From: Epichloe hybrida
Lineage: Eukaryota > Ascomycota > Sordariomycetes > Hypocreales > Clavicipitaceae
Assembly (NCBI GenBank): GCA_019022495.1
Contig: JAFEKR010000003.1
Location: 2,666,001-2,730,000, forward strand
DNA: 64,000 nt
Direction: 5' to 3'
Shown here: positions 23,784 to 36,000 of the stretch, in pieces
Numbering within the stretch: the first letter of the stretch is position 1
Layout: each line of letters starts with the position of its first letter
Translations under genes and position numbers: made by a program
The notes under the pieces: model-generated
Told to the model about the DNA's origin: nothing
Database searches by the model: none
What the model saw: the letters and a program-made list of their open reading frames with translations, nothing else

Positions 23784-25200
23784 AATTCACTTGCACAGGC
23801 ACTAGTTCTGCAAACTCGATTTGTGCAACGTCCCAGTACTGACAACTGACAATACAACCGCTTGTGTTAGGGAGTTGGACCTCGTAATAATGCTAATTCG
23901 TCAACCCGAGAAAGAAGGGGATTTGGTTGACGACGCCAGAATCGCTGTATGGGACAGGAGAGTTAGTGCAATGATCTTGGAAATCTTCATTCATGCAACG
24001 ACCGAGCAGCCATGGCCGAGATAAGCAAGCGTATGTCGTCAAAAGCAGGATCAGCAACGTATTTCCTTGAGGGATTTCCACACCTTTATGTCTTTCCAAA
24101 TCGAGTGTTGCCTTTTTTGCTTCCTAGGGTCGCTCGACAAGTGAATAAAATCGGCGAGGGGGGTCTTTCTGTGTTGGATTGTTTTTCCCGTTTCTGAGCA
24201 AGGACAGGGATTTATCGCTAGACAAGTGATGGAAGAAACAGGACGCCAGCGACCAAAAAGAGTGTCAGAAGCGAAACGAATGTTCCAATCGAAAGCCCGA
24301 TTATGTCCCAACTGTTGGCTTGTACTTCTCGTAGTCGGGTTGACTCGATAGAAGCAGAGGGAATCTAAATAACGCGAAATTGCGTCAACCTAGTTCGGAC
24401 AGAACATGAGTCAAAAGCACATGAATGATAGCCCGTCTGCGGAGTGAACGCTTTCTCAATCTTCGTGTTTGATCGACGAGGAATGAGAGGTCGACAAGTA
24501 CGTGCAAGGGTATTACAATCGATGGAAGGACGAGTGATGGCACGCCTCTGGAATGGCCAAAGACTGGGAGCAAAGGCCAAGGAGAGGACGAGGCAAGACT
24601 TGCTGGGTCGATGTAGGCAACGAAACGCTCAAAAACGTAGAGACGGCACGTAAAGACGAACGAGAAGAAGAGACACGACACGAGTTGCAAATCGGTGGAG
24701 AGAGGAGGAGGGCTCGGAGGCGAGGTAGGTGAAGAAAGGGGTTTCGCACCAGACGGATTGAGGATCCGGAAGGCGGTCTTCGCGTGCTGGTGGGTGGGTG
24801 CTGAGAGGCGGTTAGAAAAGGGGAAGGGAAGGGGAGGGACCAAGAAGGAGAGATGAAGATGATGGTGGAGATGAAGGAAAGAGGAACAGGAAGAAAAAAA
24901 AAAAGAGGTCGGCGAGACAAGTGGTGTGTGGTGTTGATGATGGAGTAAAGCGGGAGGAGGATGCGAGGACGGACTTTCACGTAGGCCACAGAACCACTTG
25001 GCGAGGGTGTGTGGCAGGACGAGTCTGCGAGTTGGTGGGTGACAGCAGGTAAACGCGCAGCAGTAGAGCAAAAAGCCAGTGGCAACGGCTGGTCTGGGCT
25101 CCTGGACTAACCAAGCTGGGGGGGCTGTGGGCGGTAGGCGGCAGCAAGAGCGAACGAATGTCAGCGGTCTGCATGTAATGAACGGCAAATCAATGTTTGG
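23784..25200 (-). promoter_or_regulatory. Probable long leader/promoter of the BNI4-like gene
   Basis: About 1.4 kb upstream of the BNI4-like start. On the minus strand it is pyrimidine-rich (long CT and CCT runs, roughly 24,640-25,100), a composition common in fungal leaders and core promoters. Several overlapping open frames occur here, the longest coding 267 residues, but they are Ser/Pro/Leu/His-rich in more than one frame at once. That is what CT-rich noncoding DNA yields. Confidence 0.45.
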
Positions 25201-25470
25201 GGAATCGGACGGGACACTCCTTTGTTGGTGGGCAGGTCAGATTGGGCAGTTGCAGTGACAGTGAGTGCAGAATAATAACACGCAACGACGCAAGCTGGAC
25301 GACTGGCAACGTGACTCTCTCAGTGATTGTACAGGCGCTTGTGCCCTGTAGCAACGGGGCTTCAAAAGCCGCAGCTAGGCGGCACTGCGGCAATCCACGT
25401 CCAGCAACGGAGCTTCGCCAGTTCGGTGGCATAGTGCTGTGCCATGGACGCCACAGTGCATGTCAGTGTT

Positions 25471-25511
25471 TGTGTCGGCGGGTGTCGGCGGGTGTCAGCG
25501 GGTGTCAGCGG
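25471..25511. repeat. 10-bp tandem repeat (GTGTCRGCGG x4)
   Basis: Four consecutive copies of a 10-mer: the first two read GTGTCGGCGG and the last two GTGTCAGCGG. The array lies in noncoding DNA. Confidence 0.85.
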
Positions 25512-27013
25512 CTGGGTGCAAGCACTAAGCTTACAGTGGGCTGTATCTCTGCACTTGTCTGGGATGGACTTGGAAATCTTCTGAATGCTTGATGCTTAGT
25601 TGTTAGGGCTGGAAAAGGAGAGTCGCGACGCAACAAAGCCGCCCATCAGAAGTCGTGGCAAGTTAATATCAGTCCCTACTATGCAGGAGTCGTGCATGGG
25701 TTTGACTTACTCGAATCACAGGGTAATATGGAGCTTCCCCCTTCCCTTCTAGTTTGGTGCAAGGCTTTCTCTGCCGATGGCGGGGCTTGCAAGTTGGTCA
25801 TACAGTAACATGTACATACGGATTATTTACAATGAAATGGTATTTCGACCGAGGCGTGGTTGATAAGAGAGCTGCATGTCGGTTCGGGCCAACCAACAAA
25901 GCACCACAGTATTTTTTATTATTATTGTGATTTGCTGTGCCTCTGGACCCCATTGCGTGCCAGACACGAGCGTGCGAGACAGGTCCATACCCTCCGGACA
26001 ATAAGGGTCGCATGCCTGGCCCGGATTCGGGGCGTGAACTCCGTCACTCCGTATGCGACGGGTGGAATACGAGTACTCGATCTGCTACGTTATCTTGCCT
26101 CGTAGTGGTTAGTCTATTACAGCAGCCACGTGGAGTGGTGTAATGAGAGCGAATATCAAAGCCAGCAGACTGGCTGATTGCACAACGTTTTTCCATCTCA
26201 ATCATTCACTTGCGTTTTTCTTTCAAGTACGGATTACATTCCTTTTTTTTGGCGTCGGGGAAAATCGGCAGTCGAGTTTATGCACCGTGGCCGCAAGGGG
26301 GGGGGCCTGTCTGGTCAGTCTGATTGGACTGTTCTTATGGCTCAACAAGCTGTGGGCCAGCCTGTGGCATTGATGCGTCTGGCGCTAAGCAGGGGATCCG
26401 TGGCCAAAATGGACACCGGCGCGAACCAGCCAAACTGGAGACCCCTCGCAGCTGCAAAAGCTCGTAATTACAACCCACTGTACCAGACCTTCTGGAGCCA
26501 AATACAGACTGATTCCTTGGCTTGCCAATTGGGAGCCATCCATGGACAGCATACTCCGTAGACAAATGGGTTTCAGACAATTCAAGCTATTATCGCGAGC
26601 CCCGTACTTGCAGTCGTCACCTTTCATCACCCTTCCTCATTCGTCTGGAGTCTACATAATACCTAGCCAGAATGCTTTTTGACGTAGGCGACGCCTCGGT
26701 CATTCTGACAGAAAAGCACGGTCGCAGGCGGTGGCAGCGTTGCACAACCACGGCAGAAAGAAAGGTTTTTGAATAGCATCTACGGAGTACTCTGTAATAA
26801 CTCTTGAGGCTTTGGACGACGTGTGTACTCCGTAGTCTGTGTTACAGGTCCCGGAATTTTGAATTAATCGCCTTGACAGCTCTGGGCCGGAACCATTATT
26901 ACGGGCCCTTGAAAACCAGGTCCTGGTTTATTATTTGCCAACAGTGGATTGCGGTGGTTATTAATGACAATTCTTTTCTGCGGGATTTGTACGTTGAGTG
27001 CTAAATGCTTGAT

Positions 27014-27053
27014 ACTACGGAGTACGGAGTACGGATTACGGATTACGGATTAC
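27014..27053. repeat. TACGGAGTA / TACGGATTA short tandem array
   Basis: Two overlapping TACGGAGTA copies (27016-27024 and 27023-27031), followed by three TACGGAT units of 7-8 bp. The array is part of the wider TACTCCGTA motif set described in the findings. Confidence 0.8.
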
Positions 27054-30000
27054 TTCTTTATTATAAAGCAGATCGTGGATGGAGGAAAGATGAGACCGGG
27101 GGGGCTGTCCCTTGATTCACAGGTCCGCGGCAAGCCGCAAGACAGTACGACACTCACCATGACATGCTCAATGTCCATTGTAAGACATTACTGTACTCCG
27201 TATGCAAGAACGTGATTAGCTCATTGTCGTGCTTGGGTTCGGTCTCGGAGCAGCTGCTTGTGCAAGTTCTATCGTCAGATGTGATGTGGGCGATGTCTTT
27301 CTCGCATGTAGTTAACCGTTCCGTCTTTTGCAGGAACTCATACATATTCATGCAAGCCTCGAAAATGAGACATGCAGACTGCAAAGAAGTAGGGGGCAGG
27401 ATCCTGTTGCTCCATTATAAGCAGGGTGGCAAGGCAGGTGCAGGGCACGCAAACAGCGGCAGATGCCATACGGAATAGTAATTAACCAGACAGCAAGAGA
27501 TCTTGGTGTGGGGAAATCAAAAAAGATTGTTATTATTAGCCAGCCCCTGGCAACCTTCTTTTCTAATCAGCATTCACTCTCTGCCGGTGAAACGGACGAG
27601 CCATCCTTCCTATCGACGAGTAGCGGCCTCGGGGTCCTTCCCGAGCCCCCAACGCCCGACATCGTCTTCTAACTCGCCGTTTTTAACTCGATGCCATCGA
27701 TTTCGAGACTCGTCGAGCTCAGCTAATGAAAGTCCTGGGGCAAGTTCATTCTTTGCTTTGCCACTCAACCAGTATTACTCGTGCTACTTCTTGTATCGAA
27801 TGGCCTAAGACTACTAACAATTCACATGTGAGGGCAATGGCTATGCAGGTCGAAAGGACGAGTGGGCTTGAGACGGACTATTGACACCTGACATCTGCCT
27901 TATTAGTCCAATGCATGATGGGAAGCCACATGAAAGGTAGGGCAAGTCCCGTCAGGGGAGCAGCGGTCCTTCGGGCGCACTGGCTTTGTGCTTCTCTTTC
28001 GATTCGCTATTTTCCACTTTTGTCGTCTTCAAAGTTGATGCTAAGCTGAACCGTTCGGGATCCAATAAGGTAGTTGAAACTCGCTGACAGCGATCTTCAG
28101 TGGGTTGCTCGTTTCGCTTACAATGTTGTCTGATTGTCTTTATTCCTCTCCGGGTGGACTACCCTACTCACTGGAGCTGAAGAGACAAACGTCATGGGGA
28201 TTCAGCCTGATATGAAAAGAGCATCCTATAATACGAGGTGAGTATAGTTCCTCCTAACCTACGGACCCGTACATGTGGACGCAGTTGCAAGTGGGAGTAT
28301 CGCTCGTGCAGGGCTGGAAATCCTCAGGTTGTCAAGAGTCAAGACCGATTCATCCCATGTCTCTTGTTTACAAATTCAGTTCATATCTCCAGATCGGTGT
28401 GCTCTGACGTCCTTTTCGAGATTGCCCTATGATATTGAACCCTTGGACTCATGTTTTTATCCGAGAAACCCAATTAGTTTGAGGGGATCATGGACCCGAA
28501 TGTTCGAATCGAGCCCAAAATTGAAGCTGTATTTCAACGTCGTCTCCGCAACTTGAAACCCACGTGCTGATCTTCATCCGGGCTGGAAATCATGCGTCTA
28601 GCGTGTTACAGACTTTATGTCGATGTGCCGTCCGAAACAGGGTGGGAGTCATGCGGACTCTTTCTCGTCTGAGCATTTTGACTTGTCCGATGGCGTCCAG
28701 GGTCATGACTTCTTAACAAACAAGTGACAAATCTGTAATACAGTAGAGGTCCTGACAAGTTTTGTTGGGGCTGCGATGCTGATCTAAATAGTCCAGCTAA
28801 AAGGGGTTATTACGCGTTGGACGAATTATTACCCGAGCCATTGAGCTCATTGTGGGCGGGCTGCCCTGAGTGCTCCGCACGTGACTCCGCTAGTCCTAGT
28901 AAGAGTCTAAGACCCAGCGACACCGGGGTAGTAAGACGGTTATCACCGATTGTGACAGGCGACACGCGGAAATGTCACGACACACTGCACCATGCGCGTC
29001 ATATTTTCATGACGAGCTCGCAGACCGTGTACTACAGTAGAATGCGGTGGATGCCCGAACATTCGTATTGCTCCCACTCCGAGCTGTCACGACTCACATT
29101 ACCTTGCTTCGAGGTTGAGGTCCACGACAAAAGGCTGCGGTTGTGGTTCGATACCCGTCAATACTGGAACCAGCTACAGCATCGACTTCTCGACACCTTG
29201 ATCGGGCTGAAAAAGCTCAACAAATGAGACGAGTGCATGTTGAAGCTGTCACACACAAAGATTCGATGGGGTGTCCACGGTGTGGGATTTTTGGCAAGTC
29301 CTGTCGATTCCTGCATTGGTCATCCGACCCGCGGTATCGCAACTAACCTATACGGGATGGCGCCCCAAAAGGAGAGTCACGGTGTGATGAAGAGAGTAGT
29401 AGGATTGATTCAGGAAACAAGGCTTATTTTCTTTGCGTGAGGTTCCGAGTTCATAGCAGAGCTTTCAATGTGCAAGGGTTAGTTGTAAGAAGATGGAAGA
29501 ATTAATAAAAGAGGGACGAATCACGGCCGTAGAGGAAAGATGGATGCTAACGTTTTATAGTGTAGGCAACACTCTCAAGGTTCAACTATAGTCACAAACG
29601 AGCCGCAGCGAACTTTGTCGCGTTTGGTGGCATTCTGCGACTCTCAAGTCTGTTCCGGTTTGACGAATCATTGTGCATCTTGTAAAGTCAGTTATTAATA
29701 TTCACCTCGATGATGACTGTTGAAGAACTAACAAAAAACTCCATCATTAATAAATATTCATGATCCCCCTAGCTAGGTGCAGCACATAATGAGCAGTGAA
29801 AATACATTAGTAGAAATCCTATGCGTTGGCCATGACGATTGATGAACAAAATCAGAAAAAATCAATACTGGACTGGGCGAGTATGTAGATACTTCAACAA
29901 GAGGCGTTGGTACCCTGCGAATGGCCTGGGAATAGCTTGTGCAGAACATGCTGCGGTCCATAGAGACTGTTGGGGCTGGGATCGTGGGCAGTCGGGTTCG

Positions 30001-30486
30001 GATTTGCGATCAGGATCAGGATAGCATACGAGTTTCCCAGCGCGAGATCACAGCCGTGGACCACGAAGAGTATTGGATCGAGTTGCAAAAGACATACGCT
30101 GCCGCGGACGAGAAAAGATATCACGCGCCGGGAACATACGAAGCTGAGTTTGCACGAAGCAGGGGTGCGATTATCATGTCACGAAGGGCGTTGACCAGCT
30201 TCTTGTCATGATTCGTAGAAGACACTACTCTAGATTTTTGGCCCATGTAAATGGTTGTTTTATATTCGTCAAATGGCCTCCGCACAGTATTGGGTATCTT
30301 TCGATCCTGCCGCCTCACTATGAGGAGGAGAAGAAGAAGAAGAAGAAACACACCAATTCCATCCCTCTTCATCATAAATTCGTAAGTACTTTTGTCGTCG
30401 TTCCGTACCAGCCAGTAACGACTGTGTGTGTATCAGTTCATTTGAGAATATGCAATTTTGTTGGCATGTGACTGGCAGGCCCTCAT

Positions 30487-30890
30487 TTAAAACTTCTTCT
30501 TCAAAGAACGAGCGAGATCCTTGAGTGACGGTCCACCGAACAGCAGCTGGTCCGTGTGACGACCACAGGTGGTGTGAACATTGACCGTGGGAGTGGACTT
30601 GATGAGGTTTAGATTGGTGGATGTCTTGCGGAGAGAAGGGAAAGACGACGCGAAGGAGCTGGACGCGGAGCTGGAGTAGGATGCAGAACGCTGATGGAGG
30701 AGCCAAGTCAGCATGCAAGATGGATTGATGGATCGCACGGATATTTCCTCAAGGAGTTACTGACCTTGCTATTGGGAGTGGACGCTGCGAACGAGTCGGC
30801 GGTGTTGCTCCTGCCAAACTTGAACTTGTTGGGGGGCAGGGACGCCAGGTTAAGAGGCGGCGGGGGGGCAGCACGAGAGGAGCGGTCCAT
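30487..30890 (-). CDS. Unrecognised 109-residue protein
   Basis: Two exons, 30765-30890 and 30487-30690. The 74-nt intron (GTCAGT donor, CCATCAG acceptor) has both ends in phase 0. The protein starts MDRSSRAAPPPPLNLASLPP, continues NKFKFGRSNTADSF, has a Ser-rich middle (RSASYSSSASSSFASSF), and ends with a denser block: LIKSTPTVNVHTTCGRHTDQ, then LLFGGPSLKDLARSLKKKF. I do not recognise a domain. The frame-preserving splice join and the non-random C-terminal block argue that it is a real gene. It is the only gene supported in about 9 kb of otherwise empty DNA. No signal peptide or membrane segment is visible. Confidence 0.65.
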
Positions 30891-33072
30891 GGCGACGAAC
30901 AAGAGAGGTGAGCGGCTGGATGGCTTGAGGGCGTTGGCGTTGGCGTTGTATGAATGGGCTGACTGATTAGGAGACGCTTTCAAGCTCCATGGGATCAATT
31001 GATTGATTCGTGCTCGTCTCAACAGCGCGCTGCGTGGAGAAGAATGCTCGCACGACCAGGTGCGTGGGAATGATTTCCGATCCGAACACACAAGCCTGCA
31101 CACAGCGGGAGGAGAAAACAGCTGGATCACGGAGAGAATGGACGGAACTGTGGTCACATTTCAGCTTCCTGATAGTGCCATGATGCGTACCCGGCTCTCG
31201 GCCCATGCGGCTTATCTTCCCCCCCAGTTCTTCTTCATTTGAGCTCGTCCACGGACCACAGGAAAGAGCTTGACTTCATAGGCTGAGGTCAGCAGTGTAC
31301 ATACTCCGCAGTGCACGACCGGACTAGCCGGTTGGGGGCACTTTGACGAATCCAGTGGGGATGAGGAGGAACAAGTGTCCCTAAATTAAATTTAATAGTT
31401 AGCCTCGCTCCGGGCCGTGTTTTCGTCGCCGGTTGGTCATGTCATGCTGGGTTGGGACCGTGAAATGCCAAGCTTTTTCCCACGGCCCGGCTGCTCGATT
31501 GGCCGCTTGTCCTATCAACGAAGCTGTACTGAATACTCTGTGCTCTGTACGGATCCGGAGTACGTGAGTCAACGCTGGCACATCAGCCCAGGATGCTACA
31601 AGGGGTCCATGAAGATATTGGCGCCACTTCACTGGCACAATGAGTGGGTTATTGCGTTCAACAACACCGGAACTGGAAGGGAGTAGAAGCTTGGTGGAAG
31701 AAAGTACGTCACACGGCGTGATATAATTTATTGTCTCTGGCATTGATAGAGACTTGTCATCTTCGAGTGCATGAGCAGGATCGCAGGATCAGCCAACTTG
31801 CACCCGCTGGCAATAATGCTTGTGTCCGCTTGATTCGATGCTTCTTTTTCTTTATTTCCGAAGAGAGAGTCCACTTCTGCGGCTAGGGTACGGAGCAAGT
31901 GGCGAGCAGCTAATACGGATGAGGCAACTACGGATTAGGGTATAAGTAAGGTACGCGAGCGACACTGCTATTGGCTACGGCAACTGGACTGCCCTGGTGA
32001 ATGCCTGAGGAATCCATCCATTCTCGAGCGTGTCAACTGACGCAGCCTGAATCGCTGCACTGAGAGGGAGCTTTGAGCAGAGCCGCGACAAACAATGGCG
32101 TCATGGCACTTTCGAATGCCGGGAAAAGATCTAATCTCGAATCCAGATGCCATGATTCTATCAAGAATAATTGAGAACAACGGTTCGCCTCTTCGCACTT
32201 GAAAATACCTTCAAAATGAGCGCCTAATGACGAGAATGCGGGCAACCTACAGAGATTTCCGAATTTTGAAATAGGTGAACATGTATTTCAAAGCATCTAA
32301 TCTCTGCGTAAATCAGCTTCAAACAATGATCGAATTGAAGCTAGATGCAATGCAACTCATGGCCCGATCGCGCTTTCTAGTCGTGCATTCTTGGGATTTG
32401 CTGACTGTTGTGGAGCCTTCTTCCGGGCATTCTTGACAGCTGGGGCCGCTCTCATTCGCCAACTCCTCCTGCCTGCACGTGAATCACCCCTACTAGTCAC
32501 GACAGCGACGCGCGCACTCCATTATCTCGAAACTGCCCATCGGTTGGCGCAACCATCACGCAGCGCCGTGATTCCTGTCTTGTCCAAACATTGGCGCACT
32601 CACTACTTTTGCTCTGGCAACCCGCCCGCTTTTTCTTGCGCCTACAGCGTCCACAGCATCATCTAGCATCTATCTGCATTACGCTGGGCATTCGCAATCC
32701 CTTGTACATCGTCGAGCTTGTCGGTTCCATCCTCCGACTTATTTTGTGCATCCCATGCCCATTTGAATCATCAAGTGCCGCCCAGCGATCAAGGTAAGCA
32801 CTTACCCCATTGCCATGCCACACGTGAAAAAAAAAAGATGTCGGGATATTTGGTAGTTTGCTTTCTCCTTTAGACAGCGCCTATTGTGTCACCCTTTTGC
32901 TGAAATGACCCCCTTGACTGCGTTGCCCTTGGGGTGTTGCTGACAATGCTAACCCTTCTCCCTTGCAACAGTCATTTCTCGACGTCTTTTTACACGAACC
33001 ACGTATATCTTTCTCTTGAACTAGTCTCGTATTCAGCTCATTTTCAAGTCCCACATCTCACACTCTGTCGTC
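30891..33072. other. Spacer and Yta7 promoter/leader
   Basis: A 2.2-kb spacer between the small leftward gene and the rightward Yta7-like gene. No coding sequence is supported. The right end (from about 32400) is the likely leader of Yta7 and includes a candidate leader intron at 32794-32971. Confidence 0.5.
32794..32971 (+). other. Candidate 5'-UTR intron of the Yta7-like gene
   Basis: A strong donor (AAG|GTAAGC) at 32794 and an acceptor (CTTGCAACAG) ending at 32971 enclose 178 nt. A perfect branch-site match TGCTAAC lies about 20 nt before the acceptor, followed by a pyrimidine tract. The position, about 100 nt upstream of the start codon, suits an intron in the leader. Confidence 0.55.
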
Positions 33073-36000
33073 ATGGGCAATAAGCGGAAGAGAGTGTTGG
33101 AGCACTTTGATCCTAACAAGTCGGATCCCGAAGACGAGAACTTCGACCCCTCAGAGACGAGAGCTCCCAGAAGTTCCAAGAAAGTCCGGCCATCGCGAGG
33201 TTCCCGGCCCAGCAGCGGTCGGAGAAGGGGCCACAGATATCGAGGCTCTGATATCGATGAGGACGACGAGATCCTGTCTGACAGCATGGCAGAGGGCTCA
33301 TTCGCAGAGGAGGAGACGGCAGATGAGGATGTACCTGTTAACGCAGCAGGACGCCGTACAAGGAAAGCAGCTCGAACTCAACACAACTACAGGGAAAGCA
33401 GTGCCGATTCGGGGGTAGTGGAGGCGGTCGTCGGCGATTCGGACGATGCAGGACAAGAAGCTGAGGAGTCGGAAGGACCATCGACGAGAAGACTTGTAAA
33501 GCTTAAAGTTCCCAAGGCGTCCACAGAAGGTGTTAGACGGAGAGCAACCCGTGCTAGTACAACCGAGGCGGAGGAGTTCGTCGAGTTGTCCAACTCTGGT
33601 AGGCACGCAGTAGCCTCTCGCGACTCCCACAGCCAAAGCCCCGAAGCATTCACACGAACCCGTCGACCTTCCCGCTCAGCGAAAGCATTGCATGTAGCAC
33701 CGGAAACGATCGAAGAGGCAACACAAGAAAGCAGCAGTCGTGCCGCTCACGATGCCGATGAGCCCGATGAGCTTTCTCACGAATACCGGGCTGTCGAGAA
33801 GAAGGAATTGGGGGACGAGAGCGTGGTGGAAGTGGTCGAGACAGAAGACAAAGACAACGCTCAGCCTGCCAAGGACAAAGCTGCTGCGTCACTCGTTGAT
33901 GACGACGACGATGATGTCCCTGTCACGCGTAGGACTCGTGCGGCAAGGGCGGAAGCTTTGCAGGCAGAGGCCAAGGGCGTGGCTAAGACTACAGAGGACG
34001 CCGCTGCCACGTCTCGTCGCTTGACCCGTGGCCGCTCCAAGAAATCTACCCAAGAGCCCAGCAGCGATTTCGAGCCTGGAGATGATTCAGAGGATGAGGT
34101 CATGTCCCAGAACAAGGTTGATGAGGTGGAAAGCCCTACACCAAGAGGGAGAAGGAATAGGCGCAGCGCACGAAACTCCCGCCGTGGCGGTGATTCCGGC
34201 GAGGACGAACTGGATGTCGACTTGGACGAATTGAATGAAGAAGCACGCGAACTGCGAAAGTCGTCTCGGCCTCGACGGCGACCAAGGGATGAGTCTCCTA
34301 TTGTTTACCAAGAATCCCGTCGGGCTCGTACCAGGGTCAATTACTATATGCCACCTTTGACTGCTGCAAATATCGAAGACGAGGTGGAAGATCCCGCACC
34401 TACCCCGGCACGGCGCCGGAAAGGAGGTGCAAGTCTCGGATGGGAGCGAAATCTCAACACGACCTTTGGGCCTTTCGGCGGCGGCGGCGGCGGCGGCGCT
34501 CTCCTCAGCGGCCCTTGGGGTACTGGTGCAGCCGGTGGCGTTGATTCAGACAGCAGCGACGACGAAAAGGTTCACAGGTCAAGTATTGCTGGCAACATTG
34601 GCATGACGCCAACCGCCGGCGCACCACCCGGAGGCTTATTGCCAGGTGTTCCCGGCTTCAACGCCGAAGCAACCCCGAATGTCGGCAAGATCAAGGATAG
34701 GAAAGCTCTCGCCGATGCCGACCCGCTAGGCGTGGACATGAATGTTGACTTCAGCAACGTGGGAGGTTTGCAGAGCCATATCGATCAGCTCAAGGAAATG
34801 GTTCAACTCCCGCTGCTGTATCCTGAGCTCTTCACCAGGTTTCATGTCACCCCGCCTCGCGGTGTGTTGTTTCACGGGCCTCCAGGTACTGGTAAAACGT
34901 TGCTGGCTCGGGCTTTGGCCAATTCTGTCGGCTCGGGAGGGCGCAAGATCTCCTTCTACATGCGAAAAGGTGCCGATGCTCTGAGTAAATGGGTTGGCGA
35001 AGCCGAGAAACAGCTGCGCCTCTTGTTTGAGGAAGCTAGGAAAACCCAACCCAGCATCATCTTTTTCGATGAGATAGATGGCTTGGCTCCTGTCCGTTCA
35101 AGCAAGCAGGAGCAAATCCACGCCTCTATCGTATCGACGCTCCTGGCATTGATGGACGGTATGGATGGCCGTGGGCAAGTCATTGTCATCGGTGCCACGA
35201 ACAGACCGGATAACATCGATCCTGCCCTTCGACGACCTGGCCGTTTTGACCGAGAATTCTATTTCCCTCTTCCCGACATTGATGGGCGCCGGTCCATCCT
35301 CGATATTCACACCAAGGAATGGGGTCTGTCGCCGCAGTTCATGACCTCGCTTGCTGAGAAGACCAAGGGGTATGGTGGTGCTGACCTGCGCGCACTGTGC
35401 ACCGAGGCCGCGTTGAATGCCATTCAACGAACATATCCACAGATTTACAACTCAACAGAGAAGCTCATCGTCGACCCTAAAAAGATCAGTGTTCATGCCT
35501 CTGACTTCATGCTCTCCATCAAAAAATTAATACCGTCCTCAGAACGGTCAGCAACGTCTGGAGCAAAGCCACTCCCCAAGGCGGTGGAGCCCCTTCTACG
35601 CCATCAGTTTAGCAGTGCCAAACGACTGTTGGATGAGTTGTTGCCGAGGAAGAAGAAGACGACTGCACTTGAAGAAGCCATGTACGAACAATATGAAGAT
35701 GAGGACCACGGTTTCGGACGGGAAGCCATGCAACAAGAATTTGAGCGTTCCCGCATCTTCCGACCCAGGTTTCTTATATACGGGGTCCAGGGCATGGGCC
35801 AGACATACATCGCATCGGCCATATTACACTATTTTGAAGGCGTTCATGTGCAAAATTTTGATTTGCCGGCGCTGCTCGCCGATGGAAGGGTATGTCATGC
35901 CACGCTCTCTCTCTCTCACACAGCCCGTCCTTTACCATAACATTGTCAGAGATTAACAATTACAACATAGTCAATGGAACAAGTCATTGTCGGTCTGTTC

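Larger units (their letters stand above)
25201..30486. other. Gene-poor stretch
   Basis: About 5.3 kb without a gene I can support on either strand. Open frames are short and end randomly, and none shows recognisable motifs or splice-joined continuation. It contains a four-copy 10-bp tandem (25471-25511), six exact copies of TACTCCGTA or its complement (26552-27202) and a TACGGATT-like tandem (27016-27053). No transposase, reverse transcriptase or terminal inverted repeats were recognised. Confidence 0.5.

Noticed and set aside
24385..25188. 267-codon minus-strand frame upstream of the BNI4-like gene
   Set aside because: The region is CT-rich and several minus-strand frames are open at once with Ser/Pro/His composition. 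This is typical of a long pyrimidine-rich leader.
26178..26561. 127-codon frame in the gene-poor stretch
   Set aside because: No motif, no intron partner, and competing frames on the other strand.
28817..29227. 136-codon frame and a tRNA B-box-like GGTTCGATACC inside it
   Set aside because: The flanks do not fold into a T stem or acceptor stem, so no tRNA. The frame has no recognisable product.
29939..30211. 90-codon frame ending near the small gene
   Set aside because: Two overlapping frames on the same strand are equally open, with no family match.
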